Below, piece by piece: positions 36,941-45,060 of a stretch of 64,000 bases of DNA. The notes under the pieces were generated by a model. The model made no database searches, was not told the DNA's origin, and worked only from the letters and a program-made list of their open reading frames with translations. The DNA lies in NCBI GenBank assembly GCA_963847145.1, contig CAWJYN010000004.1:1-64000 (forward strand). The letters are read 5' to 3'. The first letter of the stretch is position 1. Every line of letters starts with the position of its first letter. Made by a program: the position numbers and the translations under genes. Source of the stretch: JABFRJ01 sp963847145. GTDB lineage: Bacteria; Pseudomonadota; Alphaproteobacteria; Rhizobiales; Hyphomicrobiaceae.

Positions 36941-38048
36941 TTACAGCTGGTTCGCGTTGCGATAACGGATCATGTACTGATCCATGGTGTTGTCGGCGAC
37001 GCTGGTCCACAGCACCGAGTCGGCGCGGAAGGCCACATAGCTGTCGTAGATCTTCTTGAAGTTGGCGTTCTTCTCGCCAATTTCCTTATAGAGTTCGTTG
37101 GCCGCCTTCCAGCATGCATCCATGACTTCCGGCGGGAACGGCTTCAAGACGGCGCCGGCACCGACGAGGCGCTTCAACGCCTGCGGGTTGACGCTGTCGT
37201 ACTTGGCCGGCATCCAGTTGTTGGCTTCGGCACACGCGGCCGTGAGCACTTCCTTGTAGAGCTTCGGCAGTGCAGCGTACTTCTCGTTGTTGACGATGAA
37301 GCCCGTCGTCGACGAAGGCTCCCACCAGCCCGGATAGTGATAGAACTTGGCGACCTTCACGAAGCCGAGTTTTTCGTCGTCGTACGGGCCGACCCACTCG
37401 GCACCGTCGATAGTGCCTTTCTCAAGCGCTGGATAGATATCGCCCGCTGCGATCTGCTGGGGCACAACGCCGAGGCGCTGCATGATCTTACCAGCGAAGC
37501 CGCCCATGCGGAACTTCAAGCCCTTGAGATCGTCAGGTGTCTTGATTTCCTTGTTGAACCAGCCGCCCATCTGGCAGTTGGTGTTGCCGCCCGCGAACAT
37601 GGTGACGTTGTAGGTCTTCAAGAAGTCGTTGATCAACGTCAGGCCGTTGCCGTGCTGCAGCCACGCATTCTGTTGGCGCGGGTTCATGCCGAACGGCAAC
37701 GCCGACATGAACACGAACGTGTCGTCCTTGCCGAAGTAGTAGTACATCGCCGTATGGCCGCATTCGACCGTGCCGTTCTGGACGGCGTCGAGCACCTGCA
37801 GGCCGGGCACGATTTCGCCGCCGGCGAACACCTGAATTTGGAACTTCCCGTCGGTCAGGTCGGATACGCGCTTAGCGATCAGTTCTGCGCCACCGTGGAT
37901 GGTGTCGAGCGACTTCGGCCAGCTGGTCGTCTGGCGCCATTTAACTTCCGGCATGCGCTTGCGCGATCGCTGGCGCTGCGACGGCTGTCGCGCCGATGCC
38001 GCCCGCGGCAGCGCCCTTGATAAACTTACGGCGATTGAACCCTGTCAT
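36941..38048 (-). pseudogene. dctP: TRAP transporter substrate-binding protein (DctP), frameshifted at signal peptide
   Basis: The true start is ATG at 38048 with GGGAGGA upstream. It encodes a twin-arginine signal (NRRKFIKGAAAGGIGATAVAAPAIAQA), and then the frame breaks: one extra base at 37955 sends it to a stop 4 codons on. In the next frame, the mature protein follows directly from 37954: MPEVKWRQTTSWPKSLDTIHGGAE, FQIQVFAGGEIVPGLQVLDAVQNGTVECGH, KFRMGGFAGKIMQRLGVVPQQIAAGDIYPALEKGTIDGAEWVGP. Repaired length is about 368 residues, close to TakP-type receptors for keto-acids. As written, an untargeted protein starting at 37954 could still be made. No TRAP membrane genes are nearby. Confidence 0.85.
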
Positions 38049-38102
38049 GCGTACTTCCTCCCTTGGGAATGACGGAATTGAATCCGCTTGTGGCACTTCA
38101 TG

Positions 38103-38969
38103 TCATTTCGGCGGCTCGGCCGCAACTGTAAGCATGCGGGCATAACCCTGCTCGACCGTTTCGCGTAAAAGTTGGTGATAGGTGCTGTAGGCCCCGTGCG
38201 ACGGCCTGATTTCGCCAAGATCGACCCCGGCAAACTCCGGCCGTAACGCGTATACGATAGGGGCTGAAACAGGCACAAGCGTGGCGCCAGATTTATGTTG
38301 CGTGGTCATGATGCCGCGCATCGCACCAAAGCGGTCCGGTTGCGACGCCATGACCATCCGCATGGCGCCTTTTGTGAGTGAAACCAGATGGATATAAGCC
38401 GCTGAGGCCGGAATGTAGACCCTGCCGCGATGCGCATACCCAGCGTCAGGGCGATCGCGCTCTTCGAAAGCCAGGCTCGGCCAGCCCGGATCCCAGACGA
38501 TGTCCGTCCGATAGGCCATGATGTGGCGGGGCTCGGAGAAGTGCGGCCGCAGCGTGAGATAAGAACCGATATAGTGGTCGACGCCAGCGCGCGTATAGGC
38601 ACCCATGTAGACCGGCGCGATATCTCCGCCCATCCCGGCTTGTGTGGGATTGTGGACGCCGGCCGCAGCCGTTGGTCCGGCCGGCTCACTGGCAACGGCG
38701 ACGCCGCCCGGCGCTTCCCCCGCCCAGGTGGCGCGAACCAATTCGTAGTCGAGGCCAAGCACCATGCAGACATCAAATAATGTCTGCTGGCGGACGGACT
38801 TGCCGGCCATCAGGTTCTGGATTGTCTTTTCGTGGCAATCGGCGGCGTCGGCCAGTTCGGTCTGGGTGATCTTTTTCTCGATCATCGCCGTGCGGATCAG
38901 TCCGAGGGCATGGTCCTGGTGGGGTCTATCCAGAGACGCGCGCGCCCCGCCTTTCCCGCCCGTTGACAT
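38103..38969 (-). CDS. XRE-type HTH regulator with C-terminal sensory region
   Basis: A 288-residue protein. The start at 38969 has AGGAGG 5 bases upstream. Residues about 22-75 form a Cro/CI-type HTH (LGLIRTAMIEKKITQTELADAADCHEKTIQNLMAGKSVRQQTLFDVCMVLGLD). A Pro/Ala-rich linker leads to a C-terminal domain of about 170 residues (YMGAYTRAGVDHYIGSYLTLRPHFSEPRHIMAYRTDIVWD; YIPASAAYIHLVSLTKGAMRMVMAS) that I do not recognise. It lies 54 bp upstream of the TRAP receptor gene on the same strand and may control it. Confidence 0.78.
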   Translation of the reverse strand: MSTGGKGGARASLDRPHQDHALGLIRTAMIEKKITQTELADAADCHEKTIQNLMAGKSVRQQTLFDVCMVLGLDYELVRATWAGEAPGGVAVASEPAGPTAAAGVHNPTQAGMGGDIAPVYMGAYTRAGVDHYIGSYLTLRPHFSEPRHIMAYRTDIVWDPGWPSLAFEERDRPDAGYAHRGRVYIPASAAYIHLVSLTKGAMRMVMASQPDRFGAMRGIMTTQHKSGATLVPVSAPIVYALRPEFAGVDLGEIRPSHGAYSTYHQLLRETVEQGYARMLTVAAEPPK

Positions 38970-39149
38970 GCGATGCGACCCTCCTGTGCCCAACCTTTAC
39001 CGCTGTGCGTCAACTTACCTGAAATTGCCGGTCCGGTGCAATTGGCGATCCCTCTGATTACCATCATTTCGGGCCGTTGCGGGCTGTTAGGCTGCTCATT
39101 CCAGTGGCGCACCGCCACTATGGGGGCAGTCGTCAACGGAGAAAGCCCT

Positions 39150-39506
39150 ATGCGCAAGATCTTTAAGGTCGCCCAGCACATGACCATGGCCGCCAGCGCC
39201 CTCGCGCTCGCCACCAGCGCCGCCACCGCACCCGCATCGGCCTACGACACCATCGATTGCCAGCGCGACACCAGTGCGGCCGAGCGGGCGATTTGCGCCA
39301 GCCAGCGCCTGCAAACGCTCGACGCGCAGATCACCGAAAAGTACACCGACATCATGCTCGACAGCCACATCAAGGGTGACGTGAAACGAGCGGTGCACGA
39401 GAGTCAGGTGGACTTCCTCAAGCGGCGCGAGCAATGCGGCCGCGATACCGAGTGCCTGGCCGCTGAGATGGAACGGCGGACGGCGCGGATCACTCACAAT
39501 TGGTGA
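39150..39506 (+). CDS. Secreted LprI/DUF1311-like protein
   Basis: A 118-residue protein with a Sec signal (MTMAASALALATSAATAPASA). The start at 39150 has GGAGAAAG upstream. The mature part matches the LprI (lysozyme-inhibitor-like) domain: SYDTIDC-type AYDTIDCQRDTSAAERAICASQRLQTLDAQITEKYTDIML, with four cysteines in the pattern C..C..C..C (DC, IC, QC, EC) likely forming two disulfides. It may act in the periplasm against lysozyme or as a general small secreted factor. Confidence 0.8.
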   Translation: MRKIFKVAQHMTMAASALALATSAATAPASAYDTIDCQRDTSAAERAICASQRLQTLDAQITEKYTDIMLDSHIKGDVKRAVHESQVDFLKRREQCGRDTECLAAEMERRTARITHNW

Positions 39507-39621
39507 CGCAGCCGAAGTCCCGGCGCTCCCCCAGCGTTTCATCACGTAAGGTGTTTCCGAACGGCTCATATACACACACAATCCGGTCGCCGGTGCGGCA
39601 ACATCCGCATCGGTGGCCAAT

Positions 39622-40347
39622 TCATGCGTGCATCGATCCAGCGAGCATAACGAGCGCCGCAATCAACAACAGCACGTCCATCATCAGCTGGAAGCTGCCT
39701 GTCTCAATCTTCGACATCAGACGCTTGGACACCCACGAGCCGGCGGTCACTGCGCTGCCAACCAGCAGGCCTTTAAGCAACGTCTCGGCAGGTAGCGCGC
39801 CAAAGGTGCGGAACACCCCGGCCTTAGTCAGCCCCATCAGGGCCGAGGCCATGGCTTCGGTGGAAACGAACGGACCCTTCACCAGCCCATAAGCCAAGAA
39901 GAACGGCGTATTGATCGGGCCCACCGTGGCGACAAGGCCCGACAGATAACCGATCACCACGCCCACCAGTGCCATTCCCGGCAAGCCAATGCGGAAACCA
40001 CTGCCCATCAGCCAGCGGCGCACCGGGATCATGGCGAGAAAAAACAGCCCAAGCGCCAGCTAAATCTTTTGTGCATCAAGCGCGACGAGGGTGCGGGCGC
40101 CGAGCGCGGACGTCGGGATGGCGGTGACAGAAAACGCCGCCGCCACGCGCCAATCGACAACGCGCCACCACACCGCAACACGCGAGAGGTTGGCCATCAA
40201 TCCGGCAATCGCAATAATCGGCACTGCCTCGCGCGCACCGACGGCAAGTACCAGCGCCGGCATCAAAATGATCGACGATCCAAAACCGATCAGCCCGCCG
40301 ATAGTCCCGGCGGCAAGGGCCAAAACAAGAACGGCAAGCCAGATCAT
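39622..40347 (-). pseudogene. TauE/SafE-family permease interrupted by in-frame TAG
   Basis: Two open pieces, 40347-40060 and 40059-39622, lie in the same frame and are parted only by TAG at 40060-40062. Reading through gives LVALDAQKI-stop-LALGLFFLAMIPVRRWLMG, one continuous protein of 241 residues with about eight membrane segments. The N-terminal half (GTIGGLIGFGSSIILMPALVL, VPIIAIAGLMANLSR) and C-terminal half (GYLSGLVATVGPINTPFFLAYGLVKG) are the two repeats of the TauE/SafE fold, which includes sulfite and sulfoacetate exporters. A CAG-to-TAG change would explain the stop. Confidence 0.85.
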
Positions 40348-40498
40348 GGGGGTGGTCCGGCTTTCACGGTCTATTCATGGTTTTTGGCCGTATTTCCATG
40401 CTGCGACGGATCAAGTGGCGGACTGGCGTTGTGATGTTTGTGGGCCATGCGCGCCGCACTGCGCCGCTTGCGATCAGCAGTACCGATGGAGACGCTCG

Positions 40499-41974
40499 AT
40501 GTCGACCCGCATGGCCATGATCGCGCTCCGCCGGTTTGGCCTTGGCGCGCGGCCGGGCGATATCACCAAAGTCGGCGCCGACCCGCGCGGCTTCGTACTG
40601 GCACAGTTCGACCGCCGTGCCGAAATCCTGCTGGACGACCCTGATCTCGAACCCAGTCATGTGACGATCGCGGCCGCACAAGTGGCCCAGCAGCAGCAGC
40701 GGCTTGCGCGCCAGATCCCGCGCGAAAGCGTGCTGGACACCGCCCAGCAGGCCATCGCAATGAACTCCAAGACTGCCAACACTGAGCAACGGCAGGCAGC
40801 GCGCGCACAGCGTCCTATCACCGAGATGGAAAAGCGAGCCGCCGTCCAGCCACCCATGCAGAAGGCCAACCGTATCCGGGTCGAAAACTTTGTCGATGAG
40901 GCCACCGTTCGCTTTCGTCATCAGGCCTCAACGGACGCAGCGTTCCCTGAGCGGCTGGTTATGTTCTGGTCGAACCACTTCTGCGTCATGGCACGCGGAC
41001 CCGTGCGCGGCATTGCTGGCGCCTACGAGCGCGAGGCCATCCGGCCGCATGTCCTGGGGCGTTTCGCCGGCATGTTGAAGGCCGTCGAGCAGCATCCCGC
41101 CATGCTGATCTACCTCGACAATCAACTGTCTTTTGGCCCCAATAGCCAGGCCGGCAAGAACCAGAAGAAAGGTCTCAACGAGAACCTCGCCCGCGAAATC
41201 CTGGAGCTTCATACACTCGGTGTCGATGGCGGCTACACGCAAACTGATGTCACGAACGTCGCGCGTATTCTCACCGGCTGGACGGTTGCTGGCCCAAACA
41301 CGCCAGTCGTTGCAGCGGGCAAGTTCTTCTATCATGCGCAACGGCACGAGCCTGGCGAGTGGACCGTGCTCGGCAAAACGTATCCAGATCGCGGTATGCA
41401 GACCGGGCTTGATTGCCTTGAAGACTTCGCGCGGCATCCCGGCACGGCACGCCATGTCGCGCGCAAACTCGCACGCCACTTCGTTGCCGACGATCCGCCC
41501 GCGAGCCTGATCGCCAAGCTCGAGAAAAGTTTCCGCGACACCGACGGCAATCTTGCCGAGGTGTCGCGGGTACTGGTGTCGTCTGACGAAGCGTGGGTGC
41601 CGGAAGCGAAAAAACTCCTGCCGCCCATCGATCTGGTGGTGGCCCTCTCACGCAGTCTCGTGCACCGGGTCAGCGCAGGCGAAATGCTGCGGTTGGCCAA
41701 TCAGCTCGGCCAGCCCTTATGGCAACCGGGCAGTCCGAAAGGCTTCCCTGACGATGACAATGGCTGGACCAATCCCTCCGCGCTGAACGAGCGGCTGCGC
41801 ATTGCTGAACAAGTGGCCCGCGTGCTCGACAAGTCCGCCGATCCGCGCCAGCTCGCCGAAGCAGTGCTTGGCCCTGATATGCATCCGGAAACGCGGCAGG
41901 CCATCGCCCGCGCCGAAACCCGCGAGCAAGGCCTCGAACTGCTCGTCATGAGCCCAGATTTTCAGCGGCGGTGA
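40499..41974 (+). CDS. DUF1800 family protein
   Basis: A 491-residue protein. The start at 40499 (MSTRMAMIALRRFGLGARPGD) has GGAGA upstream; earlier in-frame ATGs run back over the TauE promoter region. Family blocks are ALRRFGLG, RLVMFWSNHFCVMARG, MLKAVEQHPAMLIYLDNQLSFGPNSQAG, GLNENLAREILELHTLGVDGGYTQTDVTNVARILTGWTV and GFPDDDNGWTNPSALNERLR. No enzymatic role is established for DUF1800; it is nearly always next to a DUF1501 gene, as here. Confidence 0.9.
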   Translation: MSTRMAMIALRRFGLGARPGDITKVGADPRGFVLAQFDRRAEILLDDPDLEPSHVTIAAAQVAQQQQRLARQIPRESVLDTAQQAIAMNSKTANTEQRQAARAQRPITEMEKRAAVQPPMQKANRIRVENFVDEATVRFRHQASTDAAFPERLVMFWSNHFCVMARGPVRGIAGAYEREAIRPHVLGRFAGMLKAVEQHPAMLIYLDNQLSFGPNSQAGKNQKKGLNENLAREILELHTLGVDGGYTQTDVTNVARILTGWTVAGPNTPVVAAGKFFYHAQRHEPGEWTVLGKTYPDRGMQTGLDCLEDFARHPGTARHVARKLARHFVADDPPASLIAKLEKSFRDTDGNLAEVSRVLVSSDEAWVPEAKKLLPPIDLVVALSRSLVHRVSAGEMLRLANQLGQPLWQPGSPKGFPDDDNGWTNPSALNERLRIAEQVARVLDKSADPRQLAEAVLGPDMHPETRQAIARAETREQGLELLVMSPDFQRR

Positions 41975-42007
41975 TCAATCGCAATGAATAGACTAGTCTA
42001 CAACATT

Positions 42008-42093
42008 CGTCATCCCGGCGAAGGCCGGGACCCACGGCAACCATCAGCAAAATGGCTGCCTAGTCGTGGGTGCCGGCCTTCGCCGGCATGACG
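42008..42093. repeat. Palindromic repeat family A, copy 2
   Basis: Arms of 31 bp at 42008-42038 (CGTCATCCCGGCGAAGGCC...) and 42063-42093 are inverted, with three differences (the right arm has GTGCCGGCC and GGCATGACG variants). It sits in the 164-bp gap between the DUF1800 and DUF1501 genes. Confidence 0.85.
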
Positions 42094-42138
42094 AGAATTA
42101 GAGCGGACCGGCAAGTGGCCCCACACCAGGATCAGCAG

Positions 42139-43440
42139 ATGTCAACCACTCAACATTCCTGCCCTGTCTCGTGTGGTGAAGACCAATTGCTCAATCGCCG
42201 CACGCTGCTGGGCAGCGCCGCCGCATCGCTGGCGCTGTGGGGTTTCATGCCCCGCGCAGCGATCGCCGGCACGCGCGATCCGCGGTTGCTGACGGTCATT
42301 CTGCGCGGCGGGCTTGATGGTGTTTCACTGGCCGCACCGGTTGGCGATCCAGACTATGTGCGGCTCCGTCAGGCGATCGCCATGGCGAAGCCCGGCGAGA
42401 CCGGCGGCGGGCTGCCATTGACAGACCTGTTCGCGCTGAACCCGCACATGCCGTTCCTGCACACGCTGTACACGAAGAAAGAAGCGCTGATCGTCCACGC
42501 AGTACACACGCCCTATCGCGAACGTTCGCACTTCGACGGGCAGGATGTGCTGGAAAGCGGCATGCCCGGCGTTTCGAAAGCGCGCGACGGCTGGCTCAAT
42601 CGCGCCCTGGCCGGTCTTCCCAATCAGGGCAAAGTGAGCCGCAAAGGCTTGTCGCTCGGTCCCGTTGTGCCGCTGGTGATGCAGGGCAAGGCGGAAGTGC
42701 TGTCGTGGATACCGAAGGTCTATAATCTGCCACTTCGCGAGAGCACTGTGGCGCGGTTGATGGATCTGTATTCGCACACCGATCCGGGTTTAGCGAAGGC
42801 GCTGACCAACGGCCTCGAGATGGTGCGCGTCGCAGATGCGAGTGCGGTGGTGGCCGCTGGCGCGGTAGCCCAACCGGCGCCGGCACCGCTCGCAGCACGC
42901 GGCAGCCTCAACCCCAATCAGTTCCGCGAGTTCACCGAGGCTGCGGAAACCGCGGCGAAGTTCATGAAGCCAGCAGACGGGCCACGCATCGGCGCGCTGT
43001 CCTACAACGGTTGGGATACGCACGCCAACGAAGGCGTCGTGCAAGGCACCCTCGGCAATCGGCTCGGTGGCTTGGATGCCGCCATTCAGGCGCTGCACGA
43101 TGGCCTCGGGCCGGAGGTCTGGAAAGACACCGTGGTGATGATTGTCACCGAGTTCGGCCGCACCGCGCGCGTCAACGGCACGTCGGGCACCGATCATGGT
43201 TCGGCGACATGTGCGCTGTTCGTCGGTGGCGCCATCAAAGGCGGCCGCGTGCTCGCCGACTGGCCAGGCTTGGCCGATGCCCATCTCCACGAGAACCGCG
43301 ATCTCAAACCCACCACCGATCTCCGCGCTCTCTTCAAAGGCATCCTCCGCGATCACCTCGGCATCCCCGACGGCGCGCTGGCCAACGCCGTGTTCCCCGA
43401 AAGCGCGAGCGTGAAGGGTCTGGATGGATTGGTGGGTTGA
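42139..43440 (+). CDS. DUF1501 family protein with twin-arginine signal
   Basis: A 433-residue protein beginning with a Tat-type signal (LNRRTLLGSAAASLALWGFMPRAAIAG). The rest follows the alkaline-phosphatase-like DUF1501 fold: LLTVILRGGLDGVSLAAPVGDPDY, HTPYRERSHFDGQDVLESGMPG, GALSYNGWDTHANEGVVQGTLGNRL and VVMIVTEFGRTARVNGTSGTDHGSATCALFVGGAIKGG, which hold the Asp/His residues of a metal-site-like core. With the DUF1800 partner it forms a widespread exported pair of unknown job. Confidence 0.9.
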   Translation: MSTTQHSCPVSCGEDQLLNRRTLLGSAAASLALWGFMPRAAIAGTRDPRLLTVILRGGLDGVSLAAPVGDPDYVRLRQAIAMAKPGETGGGLPLTDLFALNPHMPFLHTLYTKKEALIVHAVHTPYRERSHFDGQDVLESGMPGVSKARDGWLNRALAGLPNQGKVSRKGLSLGPVVPLVMQGKAEVLSWIPKVYNLPLRESTVARLMDLYSHTDPGLAKALTNGLEMVRVADASAVVAAGAVAQPAPAPLAARGSLNPNQFREFTEAAETAAKFMKPADGPRIGALSYNGWDTHANEGVVQGTLGNRLGGLDAAIQALHDGLGPEVWKDTVVMIVTEFGRTARVNGTSGTDHGSATCALFVGGAIKGGRVLADWPGLADAHLHENRDLKPTTDLRALFKGILRDHLGIPDGALANAVFPESASVKGLDGLVG

Positions 43441-43453
43441 GTTGAGTGAATTT

Positions 43454-43558
43454 GTAGGTTGGGTTAGGCGCCCTTCGCGCCGTAACCCAACGCTTATCCC
43501 ACCGAATTGGCCTGCAGCTGATGGGTTACGCTGCTGAAACGCAGCTAATCCAACCTAC
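43454..43558. repeat. Palindromic repeat family B, copy 2
   Basis: It begins GTAGGTTGGGTTAGGCGCCC, continues with GGCGCGAAGGGCGCC-type inner symmetry (CGCCCTTCGCGCCGTAACCCAAC), and ends TAATCCAACCTAC. It lies between the DUF1501 and TauD-type genes, which converge here. Confidence 0.75.
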
Positions 43559-43596
43559 GACACAACCCGTACCAGAACCCTTCCTCAATTCGCACT

Positions 43597-44493
43597 TCAA
43601 TCGAAAAACCCATCCGTCGGCCGGTCGCCGTTGATGGTGCAGCGGCGCATCTTGCGGCGGTCGTTGACCACGTCGAACGGCGTGGCACGATGCAGCGTGC
43701 AGCGGTTGTCCCAGACAATGCACTCGCCCGGCGTCCACGCGTGCGTGTAGACGAGATGCGCTGGCGTCGCAGCCACGTTCAACTCTTCGATCATCATGCG
43801 GCCCGCTTCATACGGCATGCCCTCGATGCTCTCGGCATGATCACCGAGAAACAACCCCAGCCGCTTCGTCTCGGGGTGCTGGCGCACGATCGGGTGCGCC
43901 ACCGGCGGCACCTTGGCCTTCTGTTCCGGCGTCATCGGATCGTGACCGTGGCGGCGCGTGCGCGAGAAATCCAGATTGTGGATCGCCTTCAGGCCCTTGA
44001 TGCGCGCCTTCCACTCCGGGCTGAGATTTTCGAACGCCGCATACATATCGCAGAATTCTGTTTCACCGCCGGTCTTAGGGCAGATCTCTGAATACATCAT
44101 CGTCGCGAGGCCCGTGCGCTCGCGCCAGGAACCATCGGTGTGCCAGTAGAGCGTGCCTTTGTCGGGATGCTTGCCGTTCGGTCGCTCGTGTTCGTCGAGG
44201 TTCGACAGCAGGTAGATCTCGGGATGGCCGTAGCCGTGGTACTGGTTCATCGGATGGATCTGCACTTCGCCGAATTGGCGCGCGAAGGCAACCTGCGTCG
44301 CTGGCGGCAATTCCACCTTGCGGAACACGATCACCTGATAATCAAGAAACGCCTCAAGCACAGAACCGAACACGTCTGGCTCCACCGCCTTTTCCAGCGG
44401 CAGCCCGACGATCTCGCAGCCAAACCGCTCATGCAGCGGTTTCACCTCAAACGGCCAGTTGCGTTGCCGGCTTGCTGCAGTGTGCGCCGCCAT
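43597..44493 (-). CDS. TauD/TfdA-family 2-oxoglutarate dioxygenase
   Basis: A 298-residue Fe(II)/2-oxoglutarate oxygenase. The start at 44493 (MAAHTAASRQRNWPFEV) follows a GGAG; the frame extends upstream only over repeat DNA. Iron ligands are the HxD in LYWHTDGSW and the distal His in CTLHRATPFD; the Arg after it (RRKMRRCTI) would bind 2-oxoglutarate. Other family parts are PLHERFGCEIVGLPLEK and IYLLSNLDEHERPNGKHPDKG. Members desulfonate taurine or cleave aryloxyacetates. Taurine fits the sulfonate genes at 2-15 kb, but the substrate is not settled by sequence. Confidence 0.87.
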   Translation of the reverse strand: MAAHTAASRQRNWPFEVKPLHERFGCEIVGLPLEKAVEPDVFGSVLEAFLDYQVIVFRKVELPPATQVAFARQFGEVQIHPMNQYHGYGHPEIYLLSNLDEHERPNGKHPDKGTLYWHTDGSWRERTGLATMMYSEICPKTGGETEFCDMYAAFENLSPEWKARIKGLKAIHNLDFSRTRRHGHDPMTPEQKAKVPPVAHPIVRQHPETKRLGLFLGDHAESIEGMPYEAGRMMIEELNVAATPAHLVYTHAWTPGECIVWDNRCTLHRATPFDVVNDRRKMRRCTINGDRPTDGFFD

Positions 44494-44626
44494 GACGGGG
44501 TCTCCGGGGCCATAGTGATGAATAAGCCGCGTTTCAGCGACGTAATCCAACACCAAGCGCGCGGAATGTCGAGACAAGTTTGTTGCAAGCCGGTGAGCGG
44601 GCGCCTGGCACGACAACCAAACGTCC

Positions 44627-44756
44627 GTCATGGCCGCGCAGGCGGCCACCCAAGCAAGCATCCAGTTGTCACCATAGGGCGCGACAGACCGCGCTCCTGA
44701 CAACCATTGTCGTAAATTTTCGGGTTTGCTTGGGTGGCCGCCTGCGCGGCCATGAC
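44627..44756. repeat. Inverted repeat family C (perfect 31-bp arms)
   Basis: Arms at 44627-44657 (GTCATGGCCGCGCAGGCGGC...CAAGCAA) and 44726-44756 are exact inverse copies over 31 bp, with a 68-bp spacer. Only one copy is in the window. No transposase is present, so it could be a MITE-like or extragenic palindromic element. Confidence 0.85.
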
Positions 44757-44926
44757 GAACAAGGTACCAATACCCGGCAGGGTGCAATAGGCGAAACCGT
44801 ATTGCACCGGATGCAGGCTCCGAACGATCCGTCACGCCGCGGCGCAATACGCCTTGAAGCGGGCTATTGCGCCCGAAAGATTTTGCGCTCGTATGGTCCG
44901 ATAAGGAGCTGTGGCAGCATGAGTCC

Positions 44927-45049
44927 GTAGGTTGAGTTAGTCGCGTTTCAGCAACGAAACCCGACATTGCATCCGGCGTATGTCGAGGCGAGATTGGCAG
45001 CCGCGAGGACCTGTTCGATTACGGCGCAAGGGCGCCTAACCCAACCTAC
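44927..45049. repeat. Palindromic repeat family B, copy 3
   Basis: It begins GTAGGTTGAGTTAGTCGCG and ends GGGCGCCTAACCCAACCTAC. The termini match copies 2 and 5 while the centre differs. It ends 12 bp before the leuC stop codon side. Confidence 0.75.
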
Positions 45050-45060
45050 AGGTTTTGGCC

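Larger units (their letters stand above)
44494..45060. other. Repeat-filled intergenic region without genes
   Basis: This 567-bp gap between the TauD-type and leuC genes (both minus strand) holds a family C inverted repeat and a family B element, and little else. No coding frame was supported. It contains the leuC 3' side and the promoter side of the dioxygenase gene. Confidence 0.6.

Noticed and set aside
44494..44967. Upstream extension of the TauD-type dioxygenase frame by about 158 codons
   Set aside because: The extension runs through an inverted repeat and other non-coding DNA; TauD-family proteins start near the residue encoded at 44493, which has a ribosome-binding site.
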